64,000 nucleotides of DNA from Staphylococcus condimenti (GTDB lineage: Bacteria > Bacillota > Bacilli > Staphylococcales > Staphylococcaceae), in contig NZ_CP015114.1 of assembly GCF_001618885.1 (NCBI RefSeq), positions 806,001 through 870,000 on the forward strand, read 5' to 3'. A program made the translations under genes and the position numbers. This document shows positions 1 to 11,026 of the stretch, piece after piece (the first letter of the stretch is position 1; every line of letters begins with the position of its first letter). Under the pieces are notes generated by a model. The model did not search any database. It was not told the origin of the DNA and was given only the letters and a program-made list of their open reading frames with translations.

Positions 1-810
1 TCGCATGATACCTCGCTTCACTGAAAGTCTGTGTTTAGTAAATCGTTGTACAAGATAATAACCTAAAATACCGACAACAATCACCATAAAGATTAATGTT
101 GAAATTGCATTGATTTCCATACTGATTCCTTTGCGAGCCATCGCATAAACTTCAACAGATAATACACTGAATCCATTACCCGTCACGAAAAAGCTTACAG
201 TGAAATCATCTAGTGAATAAGTAAGAGCCATGAAAAATCCAGCAATCACAGCAGGCATCAAGTTAGGCAGCATCACACGGTTTAAAATCTGCCATTCACT
301 CGCACCTAAATCTCGTGCAGCATCAAACATATGCTGATTCATATCATACAGCTGCGGCAAGATAATAATCACAACAATCGGTATACAAAAAGCAATGTGA
401 GAAACGAGCACAGTCCAAAATCCGAGCCCTAGTCCTGTAAAATGTCCGATAGCTGTGAACATAATTAAAAATGATGCACCAATTACAACATCAGATGAAA
501 CAAGCAATACATTATTCAATGTCAAGAAAGTTAAGCGCAATTTCTTTTGGCGCAATTGATACAATGCAATTGCACCCAGTGTACCGATAATTGTTGAAAT
601 AGAAGCAGCCAACAATGCTACTGCTATCGTATTAAAAAGAATCGACATCAGACGGTCATCTTGAAATAGCGTTTGGTAATGCTCTAAAGTAAACCCTTCA
701 AAGTGAATCATGTTGCCCGCTGAGTTAAACGAATATACCATTAAGAAAATAATTGGAATATACAACCCAATAACTAATAAACCAAGATATAATTTACCAT
801 ACCATTTCAT
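1..810 (-). CDS. potC: Spermidine/putrescine ABC transporter permease PotC (3' end beyond window)
   Basis: Membrane subunit of the polyamine importer, pairing with PotB and energised by PotA. Translating the minus strand from the ATG at 810 gives 270 codons with no stop before the window edge. There is an N-terminal hydrophobic segment, several further membrane helices, and the ABC-permease EAA loop near residues 170-200 (AARDLGASEW followed by the LPNLMPAVIAG stretch). The start overlaps the end of potB by 4 bases, so the two are translationally coupled. The substrate-binding gene potD is expected just outside the window. Confidence 0.9.
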   Translation of the reverse strand, partial: MKWYGKLYLGLLVIGLYIPIIFLMVYSFNSAGNMIHFEGFTLEHYQTLFQDDRLMSILFNTIAVALLAASISTIIGTLGAIALYQLRQKKLRLTFLTLNNVLLVSSDVVIGASFLIMFTAIGHFTGLGLGFWTVLVSHIAFCIPIVVIIILPQLYDMNQHMFDAARDLGASEWQILNRVMLPNLMPAVIAGFFMALTYSLDDFTVSFFVTGNGFSVLSVEVYAMARKGISMEINAISTLIFMVIVVGILGYYLVQRFTKHRLSVKRGIMR

Positions 811-1613
811 GAGCGTCTGCCCCCTTCATTACCGGACTTCGTAATAATCAGAACTACTGCCATAAAGACAATTAGTGCAATCGCAATGGTAGAACCCATA
901 CCATAGTTTTGTATTACTAAAAATTGTTCTTCTATAGATGTCCCGATATTCATCACTTTGTTTCCGGCGATTAAACGTGTAATCATGAAGAGCGACAAGG
1001 CAGGAATGAATGTTACTTGAATTCCTGATAACACGCCTTCTTTAGTAAGCGGTAAAATAATTTTTCTAAAAGTCGTCCATTTTCCCGCTCCCAGATCACT
1101 TGCAGCTTGCAGTAAATTTTCAGGAATTGTTTTCATACTATTGAAAATAGGCAAAATCATGAATGGAATATAAATATAACTTGCAACAATAACAAAAGCA
1201 GGCGCTGTAAATAGTAATTCTGCTTTCGGAAGATGCAACCAACCTAAAATTTGATTGATAATACCATCATGACTGAAAATCCCGATAAATGCATACGTCT
1301 TAAGAAGTAAATTAATCCATGTCGGGATAATGAGAATCAATATCCATAAGTTTTGATTGACAGAATTACGAATAAAATACGCTGCCGGATAACTGATAAT
1401 TAAAGTAACAATTGTAATGATAGCCGCATACAAAATTGAATATGCCATCATTTTAAAATAGCGCATTGAAAATATCTGCTCATAATTCGTAAAACTGAAA
1501 TGTCCGTGTATATCGATAAATGAAAAGTAAACAAGCAAAATAACCGGAATAATAATGAAACCAATCATCCAAATGATATAAGGAATAAACAACCATTTAT
1601 TCATCTTGCTCAT
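807..1613 (-). CDS. potB: Spermidine/putrescine ABC transporter permease PotB
   Basis: Second membrane permease of the polyamine importer. It has about six hydrophobic helices and an EAA loop ([16 protein letters not shown]) on a cytoplasmic loop. The frame is open further upstream, but I chose the ATG at 1613 (MSKMNKW) because AGGAAA lies 7 bases before it. The longer frame start at 1628 has no good site and lies deeper inside potA. It overlaps potA by 17 bases and potC by 4, as expected for the tightly packed potABC(D) operon. Family identity is clear from the EAA motif and the potA neighbour. Confidence 0.92.
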   Translation of the reverse strand: MSKMNKWLFIPYIIWMIGFIIIPVILLVYFSFIDIHGHFSFTNYEQIFSMRYFKMMAYSILYAAIITIVTLIISYPAAYFIRNSVNQNLWILILIIPTWINLLLKTYAFIGIFSHDGIINQILGWLHLPKAELLFTAPAFVIVASYIYIPFMILPIFNSMKTIPENLLQAASDLGAGKWTTFRKIILPLTKEGVLSGIQVTFIPALSLFMITRLIAGNKVMNIGTSIEEQFLVIQNYGMGSTIAIALIVFMAVVLIITKSGNEGGRRS

Positions 1614-2703
1614 TGTCTGTTTCCTCATAACTTTCTATACGTTTATCAAATTCTTCCTCTGTTTCACCCGGCACCATGATATGAATTGCTTCAGGTTCAA
1701 AATAAAGACCTACCGTGCTGCCCACTTCAGCTTTTTTAGTTGTTTGAATCATCCATTCATAACCTTCTTGGTCAATACAGTTGATTTCATAATGCACACC
1801 TCTAAAAAGCATGGCATCCACTTTTGCTTGGAATAAACTTTTATCAGGTGTTGTGATTGTAATATCTTCCGGACGAATAACTACTTCAATTTTTTGACCT
1901 GATGGAATTCCCATATCCACACATTCAATATCTTTATCATAGATATTTACAAGATAGTCTTGAACCATAGTCCCTTCAATAATGTTAGATTCTCCAATAA
2001 AATCTGCTACGAAGCGATTCACAGGTTCATCATAAATATCTATAGGCGTACCGAATTGCTGAACTTTACCGTCTTTTAATACAACGATATAATCACTCAA
2101 AGCTAAGGCTTCTTCTTGATCATGTGTCACAAAAATAAATGTAATACCAAGACGTGATTGCAACGCACGCAATTCATACTGCATTTCTGTACGCAACTTT
2201 AAATCAAGTGCTGATAGAGATTCATCTAATAATAAAACTTCAGGTTCATTGACGATAGCTCGAGCAATAGCTACACGCTGCTTTTGCCCACCGCTCATTT
2301 CATCAATATTACGGTTTTCATACCCTTCTAATTTAACCAGTTTCAGGGCTTCTTTTACCTTTTCCTTAATTTCTGTATCTTTCTTTTTCTTTAACTTCAA
2401 ACCAAATGCAATATTGTCATATACATTTAAATGCGGGAAAAGCGCGTAATCTTGGAAAACAGTATTCACTGTACGTTTATTTGCGGGTATTTTATTAATT
2501 GACTTTCCTTGATAAATAATAGAGCCAGAATCTGCTTGTTCAAACCCTGCAATTAATTTTAATACGGTTGTTTTTCCACAACCAGAGGGCCCTAAAAGTG
2601 TATAAAAATGTCCTGATTCGAAGTCTAAATCAATATCTTTCAATACTTGTTGGCCATCAAATTGTTTGCTGACTGATTTTAAAGATAATAATGGTGCCAT
2701 CAT
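1597..2703 (-). CDS. potA: Spermidine/putrescine ABC transporter ATP-binding protein PotA
   Basis: ATPase that powers polyamine uptake through PotBC. Walker A GPSGCGKT is at residues 38-45, followed by the signature [14 protein letters not shown], Walker [12 protein letters not shown] and the switch histidine in FVTHDQ. A C-terminal TOBE-type regulatory domain spans roughly residues 270-345. The 368-aa length fits the PotA/CysA-like importer ATPases. The start is supported by AGGAGG four bases before the ATG. It lies 8 bp after the XRE-cupin regulator gene, so the two are probably co-transcribed. Confidence 0.93.
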   Translation of the reverse strand: MMAPLLSLKSVSKQFDGQQVLKDIDLDFESGHFYTLLGPSGCGKTTVLKLIAGFEQADSGSIIYQGKSINKIPANKRTVNTVFQDYALFPHLNVYDNIAFGLKLKKKKDTEIKEKVKEALKLVKLEGYENRNIDEMSGGQKQRVAIARAIVNEPEVLLLDESLSALDLKLRTEMQYELRALQSRLGITFIFVTHDQEEALALSDYIVVLKDGKVQQFGTPIDIYDEPVNRFVADFIGESNIIEGTMVQDYLVNIYDKDIECVDMGIPSGQKIEVVIRPEDITITTPDKSLFQAKVDAMLFRGVHYEINCIDQEGYEWMIQTTKKAEVGSTVGLYFEPEAIHIMVPGETEEEFDKRIESYEETDNEQDE

Positions 2704-2711
2704 TGTTCCTC

Positions 2712-3251
2712 CTATAAATATGACGCAGTCGCAACAATCATTGCCTTTGCGTAAAAATCTGTAGTATTTGAAAGCTGATGCTTTTCTTCTGCTTTAAAAT
2801 AAAGCGCATCCCCTTCGTTTGCAATATATGTCTCTTCGCCTAAAGTTAAAGTTAGTTCTCCTTCAAAACAATAAATAAAAGTGTCTGATTCGGATGGTTT
2901 GAATGTTTTGTATGAAGTATTAGGACGAAGTGTAATCAGCAACGGCTCCATTTCAAAATCATTAGAACGATTAATAGGCCAATTTAAAATATAACCTTCG
3001 TCATATTCATCATATACAGCTTGTTCTGCTTTTGGATATAACACTTTCTCTTTGGGCTTCTCTTTAAAAAATAATTCTGGTGAAGTGCCGAGTACTTCTA
3101 ACAAATGCAAAAAGGTTTCCATGCTGGGTGAAGACTGACTACTTTCAATCTGTGAAATATAACCTTTTGATAAATCTGTACGTTCAGCTAATTCTTCTTG
3201 TGTTAAATTTTTAATTTTACGTAAGTTACGCAGTTTCTGACCAATATTCAA
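2712..3251 (-). CDS. XRE-family regulator with C-terminal cupin domain, likely pot operon regulator
   Basis: An N-terminal helix-turn-helix of the Cro/C1 type ([20 protein letters not shown], then [10 protein letters not shown], roughly residues 2-60) is followed by a small-molecule-sensing cupin barrel at about residues 100-175. PuuR-like XRE-cupin proteins regulate polyamine genes, and this one leads the potABC operon, so polyamine-responsive control is a reasonable inference. I place the start at the TTG at 3251: AGGTGA stands five bases before it. The in-frame GTG at 3260 would have no Shine-Dalgarno of its own. The palindrome just upstream (3321-3340) could be its autoregulatory operator. 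Confidence 0.85.
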   Translation of the reverse strand: MNIGQKLRNLRKIKNLTQEELAERTDLSKGYISQIESSQSSPSMETFLHLLEVLGTSPELFFKEKPKEKVLYPKAEQAVYDEYDEGYILNWPINRSNDFEMEPLLITLRPNTSYKTFKPSESDTFIYCFEGELTLTLGEETYIANEGDALYFKAEEKHQLSNTTDFYAKAMIVATASYL

Positions 3252-3289
3252 ACTGTTCACCTATAACTTTCTATTCCATTTTTAAAATG

Positions 3290-3360
3290 AAAAAACCTGG
3301 ATTTGTTTACTTTTACTAAACATTAAGTTTAATGCTTAATAAAAATACCAAAATCCAGGT
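3290..3360 (-). terminator. Long imperfect hairpin followed by T-run, 3' of UPF0223 gene
   Basis: Minus strand: CCTGGATTT (3359-3351) pairs with AAATCCAGG (3304-3296) and is followed by six Ts. The 46-base interior is itself nearly self-complementary, including the perfect dyad CATTAA-GT-TTAATG at 3321-3334. It can terminate the UPF0223 transcript and also occupies the promoter position of the XRE-cupin/pot operon. Confidence 0.65.
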
Positions 3361-3377
3361 GAATTTACAATACTAAA

Positions 3378-3653
3378 TTATTCATTTGCGCTGAAATATT
3401 TTTCATCAGGATTATCTTTGACTAACTTCACAACTTTATAGCTGTTGTAGCCGCTGCTTTTTTCAAAATCATCAAAGATATTTTTTTCATCCGCTTTGCC
3501 AGGGACTACTTTTTTAAAGTCGCTATATGCATTTTTCAAAGCAGATCCTTCTACTTTTCTTTCATAATAATCTTCAATTTTATTAAAGAAATTAATGACC
3601 GCAAGCATTTCATCTTGTGACCAATCAACATCGATTGGATATTGATATTCCAT
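3378..3653 (-). CDS. UPF0223 family protein (YktA-like)
   Basis: A 91-aa cytoplasmic protein of the UPF0223 family, recognised by its opening [15 protein letters not shown] and by the [16 protein letters not shown] stretch. No function is established for the family. AGGAGG lies eight bases before the ATG. It sits between the pdh operon and the pot genes, the position I recall for the homologue in other staphylococci. There are no membrane segments or signal peptide. A strong terminator separates it from pdhD. Confidence 0.88.
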   Translation of the reverse strand: MEYQYPIDVDWSQDEMLAVINFFNKIEDYYERKVEGSALKNAYSDFKKVVPGKADEKNIFDDFEKSSGYNSYKVVKLVKDNPDEKYFSANE

Positions 3654-3724
3654 ATAGACATCCTCCTTTTATGGGTGTTGAATTCTTTTGTATTATACCA
3701 CGCTTTAAACTGTTTCAAAGATAA

Positions 3725-3753
3725 GAAAAACCGCCGAGCAGTTACTCGACGGC
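3725..3753 (-). terminator. Rho-independent terminator of the pdh operon
   Basis: On the minus strand GCCGTCGAG and CTCGGCGG pair around a short loop and are followed by TTTTTCTT. It lies 33 bases after the pdhD stop codon. Confidence 0.9.
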
Positions 3754-3786
3754 TTAATGATATGCTTAATCTAATGTTGGGTTTTA

Positions 3787-5193
3787 TTACATAGTGTGGA
3801 TTGGTAATCCGATTGCTTTTTCAGCAGCTTCCATGCTCATTTCACCTAAAGTTGGGTGAGCATGTACTGTTAATGCGATATCTTCAGCATTCATACCAGA
3901 TTCAATAGCTAAACCTAATTCAGAGATGATATCAGAAGCACCAGTACCTACAACTTGAGCACCGATTAAAGTACCATCTTCTTTAAGTGTTAACAATTTA
4001 ACAAATCCAGTAGTATCGTCTAATGATAATGCACGACCGTTAGCAGCATAAGGGAATTTAGAAGCTTTATAATCCAAGCCTTCTTCTTTAGCTTGTGCTT
4101 CGTTATAACCTACAGTTGCTAATTCTGGTTCAGTGAAACATACAGCAGGCATACCAATGTAATCTACTGCAGATTTTTCACCTGAAATTGCTTCAGCAGC
4201 AACTTTACCTTCATAGCTTGCTTTATGCGCAAGTGGTAAACCAGGAACGATATCACCGATAGCAAAGATATTTTTAACAGAAGTACGACTTTGATCGTCA
4301 ACTTCTAATAATCCGCGGTCAGCAAATTTAAGTCCTAATTCTTCAAGACCCATTTCGTCAGTGTTTGGACGACGTCCAACTGTAACTAAAACATAATCAG
4401 CTTCGATTGATTTTTCTTCGCCTTTAGCTTCGTAAGTTACTTTAACACCGTCTGCTGTTTCTTCTGCAGATTTAGCCATTGCTTCAGTAACGATTTCGAT
4501 ACCTTTTTCTTTCATTTTTTTCTTAACAGGTTGTGTCATTTGTTTTTCGAAACCGCCTAAGATATCTTTGGCACCTTCCAAAATAGTAACTTCTGTACCG
4601 AAGTTCGCAAATGCTGTACCTAATTCAGAACCAATGTAACCGCCGCCTACTACGACTAATTTTTTAGGAGCTTCTTGTAAGTTTAAAGCGCCTGTTGAGT
4701 CGATAACACGTTCACCGAATTTGAAATTAGGAATTTCAATCGGTCTAGAACCTGTAGCAATGATTGCATTTTTGAAGTTGTAAGTTTGTGCACTTTTTTC
4801 ATCCATAACACGTAAGCTGTTGCTGTCGTGGAAGTAAGCTTCACCTTTTACAATTTCAACTTTGTTTCCTTTTAATAAACCTTCAACACCGCCAGTTAAT
4901 TTTTTAACGACAGATTTTTTGAAGTCTTGAACTTTATCATATTTAAGTTCAACATCTTTAGCGATAATACCTAAGTTATCTGAATGTTGCGCTTCTTGGA
5001 ATACGTGTGAAACGTGCAATAATGCTTTAGATGGGATACATCCTACGTTAAGACATACACCGCCTAATTCGCCTTTCTCAACGATTGTAACTTTTTGTCC
5101 TAATTGTGCTGCGCGGATTGCTGCAACATAACCCCCAGGACCTGCTCCGATTACAATAGTATCTGTTTCAATTGGAAAATCACCAACTACCAT
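3787..5193 (-). CDS. pdhD: Dihydrolipoyl dehydrogenase, E3 of pyruvate dehydrogenase
   Basis: FAD flavoenzyme that reoxidises the lipoyl arm of E2 and reduces NAD+. Visible motifs are the FAD-binding [10 protein letters not shown] near residue 17, the redox-active disulfide in [13 protein letters not shown] near residues 43-55, the NAD-binding [10 protein letters not shown] near residue 186, and the C-terminal active-site [13 protein letters not shown] with its His-Glu pair. The 468-aa length is standard. It begins 3 bp after pdhC. It may also serve other 2-oxoacid dehydrogenases, as E3 does in many bacteria. Confidence 0.96.
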   Translation of the reverse strand: MVVGDFPIETDTIVIGAGPGGYVAAIRAAQLGQKVTIVEKGELGGVCLNVGCIPSKALLHVSHVFQEAQHSDNLGIIAKDVELKYDKVQDFKKSVVKKLTGGVEGLLKGNKVEIVKGEAYFHDSNSLRVMDEKSAQTYNFKNAIIATGSRPIEIPNFKFGERVIDSTGALNLQEAPKKLVVVGGGYIGSELGTAFANFGTEVTILEGAKDILGGFEKQMTQPVKKKMKEKGIEIVTEAMAKSAEETADGVKVTYEAKGEEKSIEADYVLVTVGRRPNTDEMGLEELGLKFADRGLLEVDDQSRTSVKNIFAIGDIVPGLPLAHKASYEGKVAAEAISGEKSAVDYIGMPAVCFTEPELATVGYNEAQAKEEGLDYKASKFPYAANGRALSLDDTTGFVKLLTLKEDGTLIGAQVVGTGASDIISELGLAIESGMNAEDIALTVHAHPTLGEMSMEAAEKAIGLPIHTM

Positions 5194-5196
5194 GTT

Positions 5197-6537
5197 TTAC
5201 CCCTCCATTAATAATAATTCTGGATTATTTAATAAACGTTTGATGTGGTTCATTGCGTTTTGACCAGTAGCACCATCAATTTGTCTATGGTCAAAGCTTA
5301 ATGATAATGCTAATACAGGTGCTGCTACAATTTCCCCATCCTTAACAATAGGTTTTTGAGCGATACGGCCGATTCCTAAAATTGCTACCTCAGGGTAGTT
5401 AATTACAGGAGTGAACCATTGACCGCCTGCAGAACCGATGTTACTGATTGTGCATGAAGCACCTTTCATTTCGTCAGAAGTCAATTTACCATCACGAGCT
5501 TTAACAGCAAGTTCGTTGATTTCATCTGAAATTTCGAACATTGATTTGCGATCAGCGTGTTTAACAACTGGTACTAATAGACCACGTTCTGTATCAGCAG
5601 CAATACCGATATTCCAGTAGTGTTTATTAACTACTTCACCGTTTTCTTCATCAAATTCAGAGTTTAATGCTGGGTATTTCTTAAGCGCTGAAACTAGTGC
5701 TTTAACAACATAAGGTAAGAATGTTAATTTAGTACCTTGTTCCGCAGCAATCTCTTTGAATTTTTTACGGTGATCCCATAAAGCTTGTACTTCTACTTCG
5801 TCCATCAATGTTACATGAGGCGCAGTATGTTTAGAGTTTACCATAGCTTTTGCAATTGCTTTACGCATTGCTGGGATTTTTTCGCGTATTTCTGGGAATT
5901 CACCTTCAGCTGATACAGGTGCTGATTGTGCTGATGAAGTTTCTGCAGGTGCTGATTCGCTTGATGCAGCGCTTTCATCAACGCTAGAACTTGTATCTCC
6001 GCTTAAGTAAGCTTCAACGTCTGCTTTAGTGATACGTCCGTTTTTACCAGAACCTTTAACAGCTTTGATATTTACATCATTATCACGAGCAAATTTACGA
6101 ACTGAAGGCATTGCTTTAACAACGCGGTTTTCGTCAATTTCTTCATCTTGAACTGGTGTTTGCGGTGCATCACCAGAAGCTGATTCAGTTCCCTCTTCTG
6201 AAACTGTTGCTGCTTGTTGTTTAGTTTCTTGTTGTTCTGCTGATTCTTCTTTGCTGTCATCGTGGCTGTGTCCGCCTTTGAATGACATTTCTTCTGCATC
6301 AGGTGCGTCAATTTTAACAATTGTGTCACCTACAACTGCTACTGTACCTTCGTCAACTACAACTTCTTCGATTGTACCTGAAACTGGAGAAGGGATTTCT
6401 ACAACTGATTTATCATTTTGAACCTCAGCTAAGATATCATCTTCTTCAATTTCGTCTCCAGCTTTAACAAACCACTTTACAATTTCACCTTCGTGGATAC
6501 CTTCACCAATATCGGGTAATTTAAATTCAAATGCCAC
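5197..6537 (-). CDS. pdhC: Dihydrolipoyllysine acetyltransferase, E2 of pyruvate dehydrogenase
   Basis: Core scaffold of the pyruvate dehydrogenase complex. One lipoyl domain (residues 1-77) carries the lipoylated Lys43 in QNDKSVVE. A linker rich in Glu, Gln, Ala and Ser follows, then the E1/E3-binding domain (about 138-178), a second flexible linker, and the acetyltransferase domain ending in [12 protein letters not shown] with the catalytic His and Asp. The start is GTG, with AGGAGGA well placed before it. It is separated from pdhB by an unusually long 346-bp structured spacer, so it may have its own expression control. Confidence 0.95.
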   Translation of the reverse strand: MAFEFKLPDIGEGIHEGEIVKWFVKAGDEIEEDDILAEVQNDKSVVEIPSPVSGTIEEVVVDEGTVAVVGDTIVKIDAPDAEEMSFKGGHSHDDSKEESAEQQETKQQAATVSEEGTESASGDAPQTPVQDEEIDENRVVKAMPSVRKFARDNDVNIKAVKGSGKNGRITKADVEAYLSGDTSSSVDESAASSESAPAETSSAQSAPVSAEGEFPEIREKIPAMRKAIAKAMVNSKHTAPHVTLMDEVEVQALWDHRKKFKEIAAEQGTKLTFLPYVVKALVSALKKYPALNSEFDEENGEVVNKHYWNIGIAADTERGLLVPVVKHADRKSMFEISDEINELAVKARDGKLTSDEMKGASCTISNIGSAGGQWFTPVINYPEVAILGIGRIAQKPIVKDGEIVAAPVLALSLSFDHRQIDGATGQNAMNHIKRLLNNPELLLMEG

Positions 6538-6883
6538 GTTCTTGTCCTCCTAAAAGTCAATTTAAGTCATATAAACTAGTACAAAGAACAAAATTTGAAA
6601 CAAAGTGTCATTCATTCAAGCTATAACCCTTGAGACGACAGTCATACTGAAATCAAATCAATATATTGTTCTAGTTTATATTTTGACATAAAACTTGATT
6701 CCGTTTCAACGAAATCTATCTTCAATTTTTCATTTTACTTCTCGGACAAACCATTTGCCCTTGCACTACTTAAAAGCTGCAAGGACAGAAATGTTTTGTC
6801 AAACTTTCAGATAGTTGCGGTTATTTGTTATCTACCCGAAAGTTGTTATTAATATGCCGATCAACTTTCTAATTATAAAGCGA
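6538..6883 (-). other. Structured pdhB-pdhC intergenic region
   Basis: There is no ORF here. On the plus strand, AACTTTC (6802-6808), GAAAGTTG (6838-6845) and CAACTTTC (6862-6869) are followed by AAAGTTG (6894-6900, at the very end of pdhB), so the four copies alternate in orientation and neighbouring pairs are mutually exclusive hairpins. A further long imperfect hairpin lies at 6744-6801 (CCTTGCA/TGCAAGG core, GACAAA/TTTGTC base). No T-run follows it, so it is not a standard terminator. No convincing promoter is seen. Confidence 0.6.
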
Positions 6884-7861
6884 TTAGAAGTTTAAAGTTG
6901 CGTTAGCATGTTCAATGATATCGTTTTTGTTTGGTAACCAAACGTTTTCAGCTTCAGTGAACGGATAAACAGTGTCTGCTGCTGCAACACGTGCAATCGG
7001 AGCTTCTAATGAAAGAATTGCGCGTTCAGATAACTCAGCTGCAACTTGTGCACCTACACCAGCTTGGCGTTGTGCTTCTTGTACTACAACTGCGCGGCCT
7101 GTTTTTTCAACAGAAGCAACTAATGTTTCATAATCAACTGGTTGAACTGTACGTAAGTCGATCACTTCAACAGAAACGCCGTCTTTTTCAAGTTCTTCAG
7201 CTGCTTTTAATGATTCTTGAACCATTGCGCCGTAAGCGATAACAGTAAGGTCTGTACCTTCTTTTTTCACTTTAGCTTTTCCAAGTTCAATTTCATATTC
7301 TTCTTCCGGAACTTCTTCACGGAATGAACGATACAATTTCATATGCTCTAAATAAACGACTGGGTCGTTGCTTTTAATTGCAGAGATCAATAAACCTTTT
7401 GCATCGTAAGGGTTAGAAGGGATAACAACAGTCAATCCAGGAGATTGCGCTAAAATACCTTCTAAGTTATCAGCGTGAAGTTCTGGTGTATGCACACCAC
7501 CACCGAATGGTGTACGGATTGTTACAGGTGCTGGTTTAGTGTTGCCTGAACGGAAACGTGTACGTGCAATTTGTCCAGCTACAGAGTCGAATACTTCGAA
7601 TACGAAACCTAAGAATTGGATTTCCATTACAGGACGGAATCCTTCAGCAGCTAAACCTAAAGCTAAACCGCCGATTCCTGATTCAGCTAATGGAGTATCG
7701 AACACACGATCTTCACCGAATTCTTTTTGTAAACCTTCCGTTACACGGAATACGCCACCGTTAACACCAACGTCTTCACCAAAAACTAACACATTTTCAT
7801 CATTTTGCAGTTCAGTTTTAAGTGCGTTGTTAATCGCTTGTACCATTGTCATTTGTGCCAT
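6884..7861 (-). CDS. pdhB: Pyruvate dehydrogenase E1 component, beta subunit
   Basis: Beta chain of the thiamin-diphosphate-dependent E1. It pairs with PdhA to decarboxylate pyruvate and acetylate the E2 lipoyl group. The 325-aa protein begins [14 protein letters not shown], followed by the conserved [20 protein letters not shown], the [18 protein letters not shown] segment, and the C-terminal transketolase domain with the PYTVSVEKTGR-like region. It begins 3 bp after pdhA, consistent with coupled translation of the two E1 chains. Confidence 0.96.
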   Translation of the reverse strand: MAQMTMVQAINNALKTELQNDENVLVFGEDVGVNGGVFRVTEGLQKEFGEDRVFDTPLAESGIGGLALGLAAEGFRPVMEIQFLGFVFEVFDSVAGQIARTRFRSGNTKPAPVTIRTPFGGGVHTPELHADNLEGILAQSPGLTVVIPSNPYDAKGLLISAIKSNDPVVYLEHMKLYRSFREEVPEEEYEIELGKAKVKKEGTDLTVIAYGAMVQESLKAAEELEKDGVSVEVIDLRTVQPVDYETLVASVEKTGRAVVVQEAQRQAGVGAQVAAELSERAILSLEAPIARVAAADTVYPFTEAENVWLPNKNDIIEHANATLNF

Positions 7862-7864
7862 GGT

Positions 7865-8977
<1,113 letters not shown>

Positions 8978-9029
8978 TCAATTCACCATACCTTTCCCGT
9001 ATAATTAAAATTCATTTCATCCAATAATT

Positions 9030-9058
9030 ATTATAGCATACATTTCAAAAACTGTTAA
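9030..9058 (-). promoter_or_regulatory. SigA promoter of pdhABCD
   Basis: Minus strand: -35 TTAACA, 17-bp spacer, -10 TATAAT preceded by TGC (extended -10). It lies in front of pdhA. A perfect dyad TGTATCA-C-TGATACA sits just upstream at 9076-9090, and a hairpin AGTACAG/CTGTACT at 9092-9114. Confidence 0.85.
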
Positions 9059-9145
9059 ACAAATATAAAAAGTTCTGTATCACTGATACAAAGTACAGTT
9101 CGAAGACCTGTACTAGTCAAAATAATGAAACTGTACCAGTGTTGT

Positions 9146-9778
9146 TTATTTAATCTGTTCAGCCGCTTCCATCTGTTTACCGCGTTCGTTGCGTGTTTTA
9201 CTATATGCTTTAATTTTTTTATTTACATCTTTATATGAGTTATCAATTGCTTTTGTTTTTTCATCAATTTTAGATTGTTCTGCTTTACCGTTTGTATCCA
9301 CAATATATTTGAACAAGTCTTTTTCTTTATCCAAGCTGTTTGTATAAGCTTTAGCATAAGCATCGTGCGCTTTATAATTATCTTCCATTGCTTTATTTGT
9401 TTTTTCTATGCCGTCTTTACGTTTTTTATTGCGGATTTTGCTTGTACGTTTCTTTGCTTCATCAAATTTTTTCTCAGATGCATCGAAAGCGTTTTCTTCT
9501 TTTTTAAATTCTTTTTTACGTTGATCTACATTATCGATGATTTTCTTAGAAGTATCTACGACTTTATTTGTGTCTTTCCCGTTAATCTTCTTAGCTAAAT
9601 CATTTTTCTCATTCGTAAGTTTGTTGAGCTTTTCTCCAACTTTAACTGCTGCATTTTCTTTGTTGACAGCTTCTTTAAGTGTCTTGTTGTACTCTTTAAT
9701 CTCGTGTGTATCCGTTGAACAGGCACCTAATACGAGTGAAGATGCAACCACCAAACCGAGTGTCTTGTTAAATTTCAT
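9146..9778 (-). CDS. YkyA-like putative cell-wall-binding lipoprotein
   Basis: A 210-aa surface lipoprotein with a lysine-rich N terminus, hydrophobic stretch LGLVVASSLVLGAC and lipobox VLGAC, so it should be diacylglycerol-anchored on the outer face of the membrane. The remainder is highly charged and almost entirely helical, probably coiled coil, with repeated Lys/Glu/Asp. It matches the general character of the YkyA family. I chose the ATG at 9778 (MKFNKTLG): AGGAGG lies ten bases upstream, and the frame extension adds a non-signal segment. It sits next to pdhA and is on the same strand. Confidence 0.8.
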   Translation of the reverse strand: MKFNKTLGLVVASSLVLGACSTDTHEIKEYNKTLKEAVNKENAAVKVGEKLNKLTNEKNDLAKKINGKDTNKVVDTSKKIIDNVDQRKKEFKKEENAFDASEKKFDEAKKRTSKIRNKKRKDGIEKTNKAMEDNYKAHDAYAKAYTNSLDKEKDLFKYIVDTNGKAEQSKIDEKTKAIDNSYKDVNKKIKAYSKTRNERGKQMEAAEQIK

Positions 9779-9903
9779 TTTTTTGATTAGCCTCCTTGGG
9801 TATTTCAATAATGATGTTAATTAATTTCCACTCATTTCGCAAATACTTTTCTGTTCTATCCTTAATTTTTTTGTTATATTTTATAATAAGGACGGTGTAT
9901 GAC

Positions 9904-10458
9904 ATGATTACTATGAAAGATATAATTAGAGACGGACACCCTACACTTCGTGAAAAAGCAAAAGAAGTTGAGTTTCCTTTATCAAATGAAGATCGCAATA
10001 AAATCCAAGAAATGCATGAGTTTTTAGTTAACAGCCAAGATGATGAAATCGCAAAAAAATACGGCTTACGTTCAGGTGTTGGTATTGCAGCACCTCAATT
10101 AAATATCTCTAAACGTATGCTTGCTGTTCATCTTCCTGATGATGGAGAAGGCAAATCTTATGAATTGATGTTAATCAACCCTAAAATTGTCAGCTATAGT
10201 GTTCAAGAAGCTTATCTGCCGACTGGCGAAGGCTGCTTAAGTGTTGATGAAGACATTCCAGGACTTGTTCATCGCCATAATCGTGTAACAGTTAAAGCGA
10301 AAGATATCGACGGCAACGACATTAACTTACGTCTTAAAGGTTATATTGCAATTGTAGTCCAACATGAAATTGATCATTTGGACGGCATTATGTTTTATGA
10401 CCATATTGATAAAGAAAATCCGCTTCAACCGCACGAAGATGCTATCCGTCTGTTTTAA
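9904..10458 (+). CDS. def: Peptide deformylase
   Basis: Removes the formyl group from the N-terminal methionine of nascent proteins. The three hallmark motifs of the metalloenzyme are present: [15 protein letters not shown] with the metal-binding Cys, and QHEIDHLDG with the two metal-binding His. At 184 aa it is the longer Gram-positive (type 2) form. The frame is open upstream, but the start at 9904 ([13 protein letters not shown]) has AAGGACGG before it and matches known family N-termini. It is divergent from the lipoprotein gene and followed by its own terminator. Confidence 0.95.
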   Translation: MITMKDIIRDGHPTLREKAKEVEFPLSNEDRNKIQEMHEFLVNSQDDEIAKKYGLRSGVGIAAPQLNISKRMLAVHLPDDGEGKSYELMLINPKIVSYSVQEAYLPTGEGCLSVDEDIPGLVHRHNRVTVKAKDIDGNDINLRLKGYIAIVVQHEIDHLDGIMFYDHIDKENPLQPHEDAIRLF

Positions 10459-10512
10459 ATAATAAGAACAACAAAACAAACCATATAGATTGCTTTTTGG
10501 GCAATCGTAATG

Positions 10513-10542
10513 AAGTGCTGATGTTAAAGTCAGCACTTTTTT
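10513..10542 (+). terminator. Terminator of def
   Basis: AAGTGCTGA and TCAGCACTT pair across an 8-base loop and run into a T-tract. Confidence 0.9.
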
Positions 10543-10579
10543 ATTTTGTCTTTTTATTGAGCTTGTTCAACTTGTGTAT

Positions 10580-11026
10580 TCAACAAATGTCATGATTTCT
10601 GTTTTCATAAAATTGAATCCAGTCGTCTACTGTTATTTTCTCACTCAATTCACCGATTAAATCATAAGGTATATGATTGACATTGCGCATGCGGATACAG
10701 CTTTTCCCCATGTCCAGCTTTGTCGGCACGTCTTTTTGATAACGTGATATAAACCATCGCTTCAATTTTTCATCCCCATATATTCCCATATGATAGAGGT
10801 TGATAGAATTTTTCTGAGCTGCGATGCTGATAAAAGGAAGCGGTTCATCTTTGCGATTTAAATAACCATCAGGATACAGTGCTAACGGCACTACAAAACT
10901 TGGCATTCCATACTGCATAACAACCTGAAAACCCTTTGGCAAATGTTCAGCTACTGTTTCGAATAATTTTCTGAAGGCTGGTCGTCTTTTTTCATCAATT
11001 TTCATGATATAATCCTCAATCTCCAC
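10580..11026 (-). CDS. DUF1801 family protein
   Basis: A 148-aa cytoplasmic protein with the features of the DUF1801 / YdhG fold: an N-terminal helical segment, then MQYGMPSFVVPLALYPDGY, ISIAAQKNSINLYHMGIYG and the C-terminal MGKSCIRMRNVNHIPYDLIG. Some relatives have been described as iron-chaperone-like (frataxin-fold) proteins, but nothing here shows a metal site and the function is unknown. The start is GTG at 11026. An internal ATG eight codons on (MKIDEKRR) is an alternative. It stands alone between def and rpoY. Confidence 0.75.
   Translation of the reverse strand: MEIEDYIMKIDEKRRPAFRKLFETVAEHLPKGFQVVMQYGMPSFVVPLALYPDGYLNRKDEPLPFISIAAQKNSINLYHMGIYGDEKLKRWFISRYQKDVPTKLDMGKSCIRMRNVNHIPYDLIGELSEKITVDDWIQFYENRNHDIC

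Noticed and set aside
6072..6329. Minus-strand ORF rich in Gln and Lys
   Set aside because: It is a second frame within the low-complexity linker of pdhC.
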